From: Diphasiastrum complanatum
Taxonomy: Eukaryota; Streptophyta; Lycopodiopsida; Lycopodiales; Lycopodiaceae
Length of the DNA stretch: 64,000 nt
Reading direction: 5' to 3'
NCBI GenBank assembly: GCA_029204225.1
Contig: CM055113.1
Span: 12,958,491-13,022,490, forward strand
A program made the translations under genes and the position numbers. The notes under the pieces are model-generated. The model did no database searches and was not told the origin of the DNA. It saw only the letters and a list, made by a program, of their open reading frames with translations. Numbering within the stretch: position 1 is the first letter of the stretch; each line of letters opens with the position of its first letter. Below are positions 22,667 through 31,747 of the stretch, piece after piece.

Positions 22667-23160
22667 CTCCACAGCTCGCACATGCAGCTCACCTTCTGCC
22701 TTCAAAACACCCACTACAAATCACGATCGCTTTCAGCTCGTAGCTTGTTCTGCCAAGGCTTCCAGCAAGCTGCCCTTGCTTCAATTGTCTTTGCTACTGA
22801 CCACCCTTGCTGCCCAATATCAGCCAAAACCATATATCTCTTGCTGTATTTTGATGCTGGGAAAGCGATCTGAATCCGTCTTTGTTCGCAGTTACAAATG
22901 CGAAAACAAAGAGAAGATGTGCAACAGATCAAGGGAGGCAGAGATTGAAAGATTTGATCCAATTGACTGACAACTCCTGCTGGAAGAATGCGAGAAGATA
23001 ATTGGTCGATAATATCCAAAGAGAACCTTCTTCTTCTTCCTCCAAAGGAACCCACAAAGTCTTTCTTTCTTTTTTTCTTTTTTTCTTTTAGACCATTTTC
23101 CATGGCCTGGGCGTGGAGTGTTAAAATATTGGGCCAATGTGAACACTTTATTTAGATCAT
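22667..23160 (-). promoter_or_regulatory. 5' leader and promoter region of the VTT gene
   Basis: Upstream of the start codon on the minus strand lies a GA-rich tract (complement of 23029-23090) and an upstream ATG at 23103 that opens a 129-codon frame ending at 22714, before the main ATG. If the transcript starts above 23103 this would be an upstream ORF; its composition (KEKKKKRKK) argues against a real protein. A CCAAT sequence (complement of ATTGG at 23132) and TA-rich words near 23120-23150 could be promoter elements. The transcription start is not determined. Confidence 0.35.
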
Positions 23161-24271
23161 CACTCTAGGGGCCGCTGCATATCACGGAGCTCTAGAAAAG
23201 GAGCCAAATTATAATGATCGTGCACCTGGTGCAAATTTCTTTCCATTTGCCTTGGAAACATATGGTTGCCTCCACGAGAAATTTAATGATTTTTTATTTT
23301 TATGTGCGGAGCTTATGGTGAAACGCCAAGGACAAGGCATTACCTTACCATCCGTCATTTTTTTTTCTACCGTCGGCATATTTCTATTGCATTACAACGT
23401 TCACAAGCGATTTCAATTCTTCGGTGGGCTCGGTTTGCAGAAGCAGCTGCTTCAAGGCTTCCTGCATTATCTATTACTGGATCTATTTTAGTTAGTGATT
23501 TACACCAGGCAATTGGTTTTGAGTAATTAGCTCACTATTTTAATTTTTTACATAGCTATTGGGTAGCTTAATTCATTTTAAATACTTTAATCTTCTTGTA
23601 TGATCATGGGTTTTCTCATCATTTTAGAAAAAAACAGTTTTAAATTCTTACCCAATATCAAATATTCATTGGAAAGATTTGTAGGGTTTTTTGGGGCTTA
23701 GGTTGTTTTCACATGGGCCTTGGAGTGGGTAAGTGCACACATTCCAAATCAGCGTTATGGATTGGTTGTTTCAATTGCACTCGCCCAGGACCCATTTCAC
23801 ACAAGACCTTTGTTGCCAGTGTGTGGTTGTCTACCTGGCACCATGGCTGGGGTGTGGTGCCATGCTTGGGCAACAACAGAGAGCTAGGGATACCAAGGGA
23901 GAGTGCCTAGCATCTTCAACAAAAAAGGTCAACTAGAAAATCGAGATCAAGGGAAATGTTTTCTTTTTTTCATTATGTTTTATTTTGGCCTACTCTATAG
24001 CTATTTGGGCCAAGTCTTGAGAGCAGCCAGAAGCAGTTTTTGGGAGTTTGGCTGGAGATCTAGGTTCTCCTATTTGGCAGTAGATCTAGCATGTGGAGAT
24101 GTGCAAAATATCAACGGGGCGAACCAGGATGTCAATTTCACACTTGTGGGAAGCCTATTTAGTGATTTTCTAAGAATGGGTCCCCAACATAAACTAGTTA
24201 GGAGGTGGCGAGTTGCACATCGCCATTTCTATAAATCTTTGTTACCTTGTATGGACCCAAGTCTTAAATTT
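23161..24271. other. No gene recognised
   Basis: Between the VTT promoter and the gypsy fragment. No domain or repeat boundary was recognised; short open frames overlap randomly. Confidence 0.45.
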
Positions 24272-25302
24272 TCAATTTGTCTTCGTGACCTTGCTCTGAT
24301 ACATTAGAGCTAAGTAACCCAAGTATAGTGCACCAATGAATAGTAGAATCCAAGAGTACCATGTATAAGCATGAAATGAGATAGAGAAGAGAGAAGATTG
24401 CTTTAGGACACTATCATCTAGAGTGATTATTGAGCACCATGGGAGGACCTCTTCTTCACAGGGTTCTGGTGCTAGTTCTAATGGGAGCCATAATAGTTCG
24501 ACCATGTTCACCTCAGTTTCGATCTCGTCATAAAGGGTGATAGGTTTTGGGTTTGTGGGTTTCGGCTCTCGATTGGCTTCATGGAGTAGGGAGGTGGATC
24601 CTTTTATGGAGCTCATACAATCGACTGTAGCTAGTGCTTCAATCCAATTGATCATATCAGTATCATAATCTTGATGGATTCCCAATAGCTTATGTCGCTT
24701 CCTTTGGTCTCGATCGATCGTGTGGTCAGTGGTGGATGAAGTTGACTCCTCTAGCGGGCTAGCAAGCTTGATTGTCCATGTATTTGGAGCAACTCTCATA
24801 GCTTGATCTCAATTCTCAAGTGCAATTCGGTTTGTACCTAGTCATGGCGTACTTTGGCTAACCTTAGCCATGGTCTTCCTAATAGTAGCCGATAAGATGA
24901 GGTTGTTTTCGGAAGATCTAAGACAGTGAAGTTAATGACAAAGCGAAGATCAACGACCTTCACATGTACATTCTCCACAATTCCCATGGGTTTGACGTAG
25001 CTCTGATCAGCAAGTTTTATAGAAAAACCTATGGGTTTTAAGACACTCAGTCCTTACTCTCGGTATATGTGTGAAGACATGATGTTTAGACTTGAACCAC
25101 CATCAATAATGGCAGGTATTGACGAAAGGTTCTTGTGTTGAACAAGTAGGGTAACATTACTTTTCTCATTTTCCCAGGTGGCTCCTATGGCCATCACAAA
25201 TTGGTCATCATCACTTTCTCCATCCATGGAGGGTCCTGTTGGTGTATCCTTTGCTCCTAACCATGTGGTTAAGGCTTGGCGTAGGGGTTTGGAACTTTTC
25301 AA
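24272..25302 (-). pseudogene. Ty3/gypsy protease and protease-RT linker
   Basis: On the minus strand 25302-25054 encodes a retropepsin-like region with SIPAIIDGGSSLNIMS; the active-site triplet is DGG where the family has DSG/DTG. The frame continues through LLGRPWL and LAKVRHD, the conserved post-protease block of gypsy elements, with stops and a shift. The linker MRVAPNTWTIKLASPLEEST then runs to 24272. No reverse transcriptase follows. It is part of the same element as the gag at 25377-26448. Confidence 0.7.
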
Positions 25303-25376
25303 AACATCACCTAAAGGTATGGTGACTTGACTGGATAATAAGGCGGTTAAGGCTTCGGTTCCATTCCCTTCTGGTT

Positions 25377-26448
25377 TTAGGGAGGCGAAAGGCTCTTCAT
25401 TGAATTCAAGAGGGATAATCCTTCTGAGTTCATGGGTGAAGTGGGTGCATTAATGGCTTGATCGGAAGGCTCGGCTCGCTCCACTTCTAGTTTTGTGGCC
25501 TTGGTTCTCCTATCATGTATAATGGCTATGAGGTTGACAGGTTCGTCAACTTGTGGCTCTACTGATTGGGATGGACAATCTTTGTAACAATGGCCATGGC
25601 GACATTCTCTGCAGATAGAGGTGTAGGTGCCTTTATATGGGCACTCAACGATGCGGTGGTTTTCTCCATAGCCATAACACTGGATAGGTGCTCTGTTCTC
25701 GTAGAAACGTTGTTGAGCGGTAAACAAGGGATAGACAAAAACTTCAATTCCATCTGAATAAAAACATGGAAATCCTTGAATATATCTTCAAAGCTGAATT
25801 CTAATTGGGGTTGAGTATCATGGCTTGTTGTGGCAAAACTTGTTGGAATGATCTGACGGTTCATCTGAGGGCCAAGTTTATGCACCACTAAGACTGGTGT
25901 TGTGTTATTGGGTCTAGGTGGTGCTAAGCATTGTTGGGGTGCTTGTTGGAATACGAGCCTCTGATAGCTTGTAACTTGGGGACCCTGTTGTTGCATTCTC
26001 CATTAATATTGTCTTGCAACAAATTGTAGATACAAGTAGATGTATCGAATGTTGGGGTTTGTATTCTTCATCGGGGCCTTCGTCTTCTTCGCGGATGGCA
26101 TCATCCATAGCATCACGTAAGGTGGTGTATGTTTCTGGTGGTCTAAGTTCATGCTTAATAGACTTTGGGAGGCCAATCATGAACCATATGAGCATGGCCT
26201 GAATCAAGTGCTAACTGAGTAGGGCACTCAGTCTTAAGACATTTGAGTCACTCGATATAATCGCGTACCCTCTCATCCTTTCTCATTTTGATCCTACTAC
26301 GCAACAAGAATGGGCTTTCAAGAAATCTAGATGATTTGAATCTTTTAACAAATGAGTTCTTGAGAGATTCCCACTCGTTTCGTTCGTGACGCTCAAGATT
26401 GAAATACCACACGCGAGCGGCATCACTGAGGGTCATACTAAATAGTTT
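25377..26448 (-). pseudogene. Ty3/gypsy gag fragment
   Basis: Three overlapping minus-strand frames make up a retrotransposon gag domain. LSDAARVWYFNLERHERNEW and MRKDERVRDYIE are followed by WFMIGLPKSIKHEL and DAIREEDEG, and then a zinc region with two knuckles (CYGYGENHRIVECP and CRECRHGHCYKDCP). The order and motifs match the gag at 55.6-56.5 kb, so both come from one family, though they are different copies. The gag is cut at 26448, where copia LTR sequence starts, so its N-terminus, leader and 5' LTR are lost. Confidence 0.8.
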
Positions 26449-26518
26449 TGTTGGAAATCAGCGGGAATGAGCGAAAGTTGATGAGAAAGCTTGGTCTAGG
26501 ATCAGAAGCGCCACAAAC
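26449..26518 (-). mobile_element. Remnant of a minus-oriented copia LTR
   Basis: These 70 bp start TGTTGGAAATC and match 28108-28178 (AGAAGC, AGGATCAGAAGC and neighbouring words; roughly 80 percent by eye). At 28108 the same sequence is followed on its minus-strand 3' side by a primer site, so this is the U5 end of a minus-strand LTR. It is interrupted at 26519 by a plus-oriented copia LTR. Confidence 0.6.
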
Positions 26519-27575
26519 TGTTGGATTTACTCCTCCTACTCTCCTAAATCCCAATTTTAATCTGCCTCCATTCATACTGCATATTTTTCTAACGTTGTCA
26601 CGCAATCTGCATTTTTTACACGCAAATTCGCACAGACAAAGAAAAGACGAATGAATCGCAACACTGTGTTCTTACACAGGTCATGGTGACAGGCGAAAAG
26701 GGGACACTATCTTACTGAATGCCAAAGGTGCCCTAACAGATAAGGCGCCCTATAAATCTTATCCTAAGGCCATTCGTACGAGTGACGCACTTTTGTGTCA
26801 TCACCAACATTCACTTCAGTACTGGCTGACGTCGCACCCTTTTCACACTCACCCCATGTAGTTGCGCTAACAAATTGGACAACAATTGCATCCACCCACG
26901 ATCTCCTACAGACAGCACATCCACTCTGTACTTTTGCATCTGCACACCTGTAATATTATGTATATATATTGGATACCATCTGCGTATTCGATGATGATGA
27001 ATTCTATGAAGCAAGATAAGTCTAGAATAAGTGAAGGAGGTTTCATTCCTCATTACAGACAGAAATAAGCTTTGTAGGGCACGCGGTTTTGTCCGCTACA
27101 GTCTTGTGCTCTACCACATTATTGACTTGTATACTTGATATACTTAATCTGACACAGTTCATTTGTTCTGCATTTTAGATCTATCAATATTGCTATGCTT
27201 ATACTTCATTCTGTCTGATCTTTCTTGTTGCTCTTTCTGATAATAGATGATTGACTTTTAGTCTTGTCTTTCGCGAATAATTCGCGACTAATTATCAATC
27301 GAGCACAGTCTAGCTCTTCGCGAATCATTCGCGACAGATAATTTGTCTTGCAATTCACGACAAATTATTCATCTAGCGCTTCATTCATTTAAATGTTTGG
27401 CTACATGATCTAGAATGAATGTGATTTCTATCACTAAAGTTCTATTCATTCTTATAGGCGTAGTCATGCTTAGGGAGAGAGTCATTTAACTCATTCCGCT
27501 GTGCATGAACATTTTTTGTTCAAGTTCTTTTCTCGTTCGTGTTCGTCATTTATTCTTCTTCCCTCTCTCCCAACA
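26519..27575 (+). mobile_element. Copia 5' LTR (plus orientation)
   Basis: It starts TGTTGG and ends CCAACA at 27575, immediately followed by the primer site TGGTATCA. Length 1057 bp. A TATA-rich promoter (ATGTATATATATTGG) lies near 26955. Two near-identical palindromes (TCGCGAAT-N-ATTCGCGA) occur at 27271-27287 and 27318-27334. No matching 3' LTR was seen. Confidence 0.78.
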
Positions 27576-27587
27576 TGGTATCACATC
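27576..27587 (+). other. Primer-binding site of the plus copia element
   Basis: TGGTATCACATC follows the LTR directly; the first 8 bases match the initiator tRNA-Met 3' end used by most plant copia elements (TGGTATCAGAGC). Confidence 0.75.
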
Positions 27588-27732
27588 AATCTTTATAGCT
27601 TGATTAGCTCCCACATTACAAGACTCTACTAGCCGATAGAGTAATTGTTTTCTTGTTTTGTATTTTTCAGTATCAGATTTTCATACTTAAGTCACTGATA
27701 GTTTCTCCTATCACGTAGACTAATTCTTCCAC

Positions 27733-27897
27733 ATGGATTCCCAAGGGAAAGCCAGTCCTCTCATGGACAAGCTTGATGGAGCCAATTACCATCTGTGGAA
27801 ATTTAAGATGAAGACTATACTAATGGCAAAAGAATTGTACGACGTTGTTACAGGTGTAGAAGGGAAACCCAAAGCGAACGACATGACAATCGCCTGG
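27733..27897 (+). pseudogene. Copia gag N-terminus (plus)
   Basis: MDSQGKASPLMDKLDGANYH and LWKFKMKTILMAKELYDVV are the conserved copia gag start (L-DG-NY--W). About 55 codons remain before the sequence turns into the opposite-strand copia element at a short palindrome. The ATG is 146 bp after the primer site, as in intact elements. Confidence 0.85.
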
Positions 27898-27950
27898 AAT
27901 TTCCAGAGATGGTAGTTACTCCCATCAAGTTTGTCGATAAGAGAAAAACT
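27898..27950 (-). pseudogene. Copia gag N-terminus (minus), head to head with the previous one
   Basis: The minus strand reads SLIDKLDGSNYHLWKFQ, again the copia gag start, about 150 bp after its own primer site (28096-28107). Only about 17 codons are left. The fusion point is the palindrome CTGGAATTTCCAG (27894-27906), which both elements could supply from their conserved Leu-Trp-Lys-Phe codons. Confidence 0.75.
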
Positions 27951-28095
27951 AGAAGACGTATCCACTCTGGTTGAGTGAGATCATTGGTAGAAACAATGAT
28001 TTTAAAATATTGTCAGTTGAGCGCTTGCTAGAACAATGTCTTGATAGAAACAAGACTTGATAATCTGCAATGAAATGCAGATTACTGAACTGCCC

Positions 28096-28107
28096 GCTCT
28101 GATACCA
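28096..28107 (-). other. Primer-binding site of the minus copia element
   Basis: The complement reads TGGTATCAGAGC, a full 12-base match to the plant initiator tRNA-Met primer site, just after an LTR ending in CA on the minus strand. Confidence 0.85.
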
Positions 28108-28260
28108 TGTCAAAAATTAGTGAGAATGAGTGGAAGCTGATGAGCGAGCTTGGTGTAGGATCAGAAGCACTACAAACAACAGCAAAATATTTAAATTGAA
28201 TGATTTAGACAAATGCACAATGAAACGATACAATAGTGGGACTAAAAATTTGCACTCTGA
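28108..28260 (-). mobile_element. Copia 5' LTR, U5 side (minus orientation)
   Basis: The LTR ends at 28108 (minus strand ...TTTTTGACA, then the primer site). The first 70 bp match the remnant at 26449-26518. Its upstream (U3) end could not be found, so the end given here is only a lower limit. Confidence 0.55.
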
Positions 28261-29109
28261 TTAATATCAAACAGTGAGTACAATGCTTGAAGTGATAACT
28301 TCAGCTTATAGTCGTTGAGCGTGATAATGCTGATTATAGAAACTCGAATAATCAGAAAAAGTTTTCTAATGAAGATTCTAGGATTGATATCCTACAAAAA
28401 ATATCTACAACTACCTTTTGTTACAGTTATTACAACTGCCTCATTAAAGTTAATGCATGTACAAAGTGGGCGGACTGTCAACGTGAAGTCGTTGGGTCAG
28501 ACAATATCAAAATTTAAAAGTATCGAAAAATATACAATAACTCAAAAATATACACTAACTTGAAAAATATAGAATTTTTTGAGTCGATCTGGTATCAAAA
28601 AATTCTAGAAAATTCGATGTTGAATTTTTCGATCCTTTGCTCAAAAAATCGAGCCGTCTATTTCTGGTTTTTCAAGATGATCATTGATGAGTGGATTTGA
28701 GGCTGAGCATCGAATTCCAACAGAGTTGTCTCTCCATAGACTTCACATGCTTCTTCATAAATTTGAAGATAGCATGCTGGATTGGTAGTACCATCATACC
28801 GTGGTAGATCAAGTCTAGGAGCTCATCAATTATGTGGAATAGCTCCTGGTAATGGTACAACATAGGCTAGGGGATTTGGGATCCTTTGGGATCCTAGTGC
28901 CTCAGGTGGTATTGGATTCTCTTGAGGTTGGTTTGGATTATTGGCAGTCATGTGAACTGCTCTTGGAGATTTCGAAGTTGGGGATGGCTAGTTCACGGTT
29001 CCTGATCTCCAAGCGAACTCTCTTCCTCTCGAGATCCTAGATCTAGTCTTTCGACCTGATCTTAGTTGCATCGAAACAAAAGATCTTCTCTAAGTTCGTA
29101 GCTTGGGAA
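28261..29109. other. No gene recognised
   Basis: Probably includes the rest of the minus-oriented copia LTR. It has runs of AAAATTC/GAATTTTT words near 28560-28640. No coding motif is seen. Confidence 0.35.
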
Positions 29110-29790
29110 CCTTTCATGTTTGGGAATGTGACAAGGCTTCTTTAATTCGAGAATTCAAGATCTATGCCCTAGGAATGAGAATGTGGGAATATGGGAATGC
29201 GGGAACGTGAGCTTGGGAGAATGAAATTGGGGAATGTGATCTAGGAACGTGGATTCGGGAATTAACTGGGGACTCAGCAAGCTGGATATTGGGGAATTAG
29301 GAATGGGGAATGTGGAAATGGACCTTAGATCTGGGAATCAGATCTTGGGAATGCGATGGTAAGATTTGGGAAAGGTAGGTGATTGGGAATGTAAGTCTGT
29401 AACCAAATGAATATGAAAAATTGAGAACGTGGGAACAAGGTGAGTGGATATTGGGAATTTGGGTCAAATGAGTTGGAAAATGAACGAACTCGGAAATATG
29501 GGAAGTCTAGGTGAGTGATAGAGGGTTGGGGAATGTAGATCTAGTAAAAAATCTACGAATATGGGATTTGGAAATTGTGGGGTCTGGGGATTGTGGGATT
29601 TGGGAAATGTGGGATTTGGGGAATGTGGGATTTGGGAGTATGGGTGGATATGAGTTGGAGAATGCAAGAAGAATGGCGAATGTCGGGTGAATGTCGATTT
29701 GGGAAATACAAAAGGTTGGGGATGGAAAGTGAATGAGAAGAAATGATATGGGATTGTAGATAGAAGTGGGGAATGCATATCTAGGAATGT
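29110..29790 (+). repeat. G-rich degenerate repeat (TGGGAAT-like)
   Basis: Over roughly 680 bp the plus strand is built largely of short words such as GGGAATG, TGGGAAT, GGGATTTGGG and GGGGAATG, spaced irregularly by 8-25 bp. The word set continues more thinly to 30300. The unit is too variable for a clean satellite. The strand bias and the many runs of 3-4 G give potential for G-quadruplexes. The opposite-strand frame at 29464-29778 (Pro/Asn/His-rich) is a by-product. Confidence 0.7.
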
Positions 29791-30719
29791 AACTTGATGA
29801 AATTAAAAAGTCTAATGGTGAGAGATAAGTTGGCAGTTTAGATTCTCCAATTTGGCCAGTGATAAAGGTTGGATGGTGAGGTTAAATACCAACTGGAGAG
29901 CCTGGATGGTCAATTTTAAAATCCTGGGGTGATTTTGGGATTGTAAGATGTTGGGAGTGAAAAATGAAAAGATCGGAAGATCCCTTGGGATATCAGGTTT
30001 GCCCTCTTGGAGATTGAAAGGTCTATTAGTTCTCTCAAAACTGAAAGTGGCGAGTCTAGATGTTGAAAATTGAAGCCTGTAGGTCCAAAATAATAATTTT
30101 GGGATTTTGCAATTTTCTGGCTGATGTTGTGGGTGTCTTGGCTCACTTGACTCAAGTTAAGCTCTTCTTGAGTGGGGAATGCAACTTGCAAATAGGTGAA
30201 CCAAGATCTTGAGAGACCAGTGAGAAATGACACTTTGGGATTGTCCATCTCTCAATCCCAATTGGCAGGTTGGTACAAATCTGGGAGAGTACAAATCCGA
30301 ACTTTGACTTGCATTTGGGAAATGATTTGATGGATTTTGTACTCCCCTTAAGTACAGTAAGTAAAACTCAAGTGAAACTAAGCACTTGTAGGTAGGGGAG
30401 GTCAAAAGTATTGTTGAGATCCCATAAAGTGCAAAATCAAGATTTTTACACTTTCCAATGTAGAATGATGGATTTTTTGGATCTAGGCTCATTGCCCACT
30501 GGGCAGTGTACTGGCCTTAGTGAGATCTCTCAATGAAGGAGGCAAGCGAGAATTGATTCTAAGTTGGCTTTTGGGTTGGTTGGGATTCTAGTTTCCCTAA
30601 GTCTGAATGGTTAGACTTGTTGCATTTTCTAAGTTGGATTTTCAGTGAGTTCATGATAGATGAATGTTAGACTTAAGCATGTCTTGGGAAAATCGCTCAA
30701 GTCCCAGCTCCCTTTGAGG
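29791..30719. other. Flank of the Mutator-like MITE
   Basis: No gene or element end was recognised. The last ten bases (CCCTTTGAGG, 30710-30719) are the left copy of the MITE target duplication. Confidence 0.4.
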
Positions 30720-31505
30720 GGGCCTTGGCATTTTGTGAGTAAATTTTTGCGAGTTTTGTGAGTTTCTTTTTTGCCATCATTCAACAAAAGATAGCACATG
30801 GTGTGCCACCTTTTTCATGCTACTACTTCAATGTTATTATTAAAAATGTGGTTTGGTACATAGTTAAAATCCCACAACGTAAAAAAAAATCAAATTAATG
30901 TTTTTTTTCCAGCGAGACGCTTGGCACGCCGGCATGCTACGTTTGGAGGCTGCAAAAAAAATGTCTCATTTCATATATCACGCAGGCATGCTATATTTAA
31001 AGGTTGCAAATCTTTTTTTTTTAGTTGTTTTACTTAGCACGTCAGCTTACTATGTTTGGAGGTTGTAATAAATATTCTGAAATAACTTTTTTACTCAGAA
31101 TTTTGTTCCCAAATGTGTCAAAATAGCTTTTCTATTTTATAATTTACTCGTCCACATTGGCATGCTAGTCGAATCAGCTCCAAAAAAAAAAAAATATTTT
31201 TTCAAAAAGTTCTTCAAAAAAAACTTCATTTTTTGAAAATAAAAAAATCTGAAGGTTAGCATGTCGGCATGCTAACTTATGCAACTTCAAGAACAGTTTA
31301 TTTTAATAAAAGTAAACCTATATTTATAGAGTAACAAAGTATTTTGTGATGGACCTACTTAGAATTTGATGGATAGTCAAATTTTTAAGTATGCATCAAA
31401 CCACAATTCTTGTTCTTAAAAAGAGTAGCACACCATGTGCTACCATTTTGGGGTGGAAGAAACTCGCAAAACTCGCAAAAAATTATTCACAGAATGTCAA
31501 AACCC
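30720..31505. mobile_element. Mutator-like MITE (non-autonomous MULE)
   Basis: The left end GGGCCTTGGCATTTTGTGAG and the complement of the right end GGGTTTTGACATTCTGTGAA start long inverted repeats that can be followed for about 90 bp, through GCGAGTTTTG and TAGCACATGGTGTGC. The unit is flanked by CCCTTTGAGG on both sides (30710-30719 and 31505-31514), which allows a perfect 9- or 10-bp target duplication, as expected of Mutator-like elements. It is 786 bp long and encodes nothing. Inside are diverged repeats of about 60 bp containing GGCATGCTA (30918, 30979, 31038). Confidence 0.85.
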
Positions 31506-31514
31506 CCTTTGAGG

Positions 31515-31747
31515 CATCGGCTCAGCAAATACATTGTTGTCCTTCTAGAAAATCCATCAATAAAAGTAATAAAATACTTGGCATCTTTCAATGAAGGATT
31601 ATGCATTGGGCCACATATGTTTGAATGTACAATATCTAACAGATCTCTAGCAACATGTTGTTGACTTGATCTAAAGGGTTTCATTGCTTGCTTTCGACTA
31701 TAGAATCTTGATAGATAGGCAATTTGACCTTCCCATCTGGATAATCG
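31515..31747 (-). pseudogene. Copia integrase N-terminal scrap
   Basis: The minus strand reads RKQAMKPFRSS, then LLDIVHSNICGPMHNPSLKD and KYFITFIDGFSRRTTMYLLS. This is the zinc-region tail and start of a copia integrase core. The first catalytic Asp of the core (normally HSDICGP) is Asn here. It stops at the target duplication of the MITE, and no integrase continuation is found at 30.7 kb, so the fragment ended near here before the MITE came in. Confidence 0.8.

Noticed and set aside
22714-23103. 129-codon frame upstream of the VTT start
   Set aside because: It lies in the probable leader or promoter, has a Lys run from a GA-rich tract and no known domain. At most an upstream ORF.
28096-28107. 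Possible tRNA gene remnant
   Set aside because: TGGTATCAGAGC alone, beside an LTR end, is a retrotransposon primer site. No cloverleaf surrounds it.
29464-29778. 104-codon Pro/Asn/His-rich minus-strand frame
   Set aside because: It is the opposite strand of the G-rich TGGGAAT repeat field; the composition explains it.
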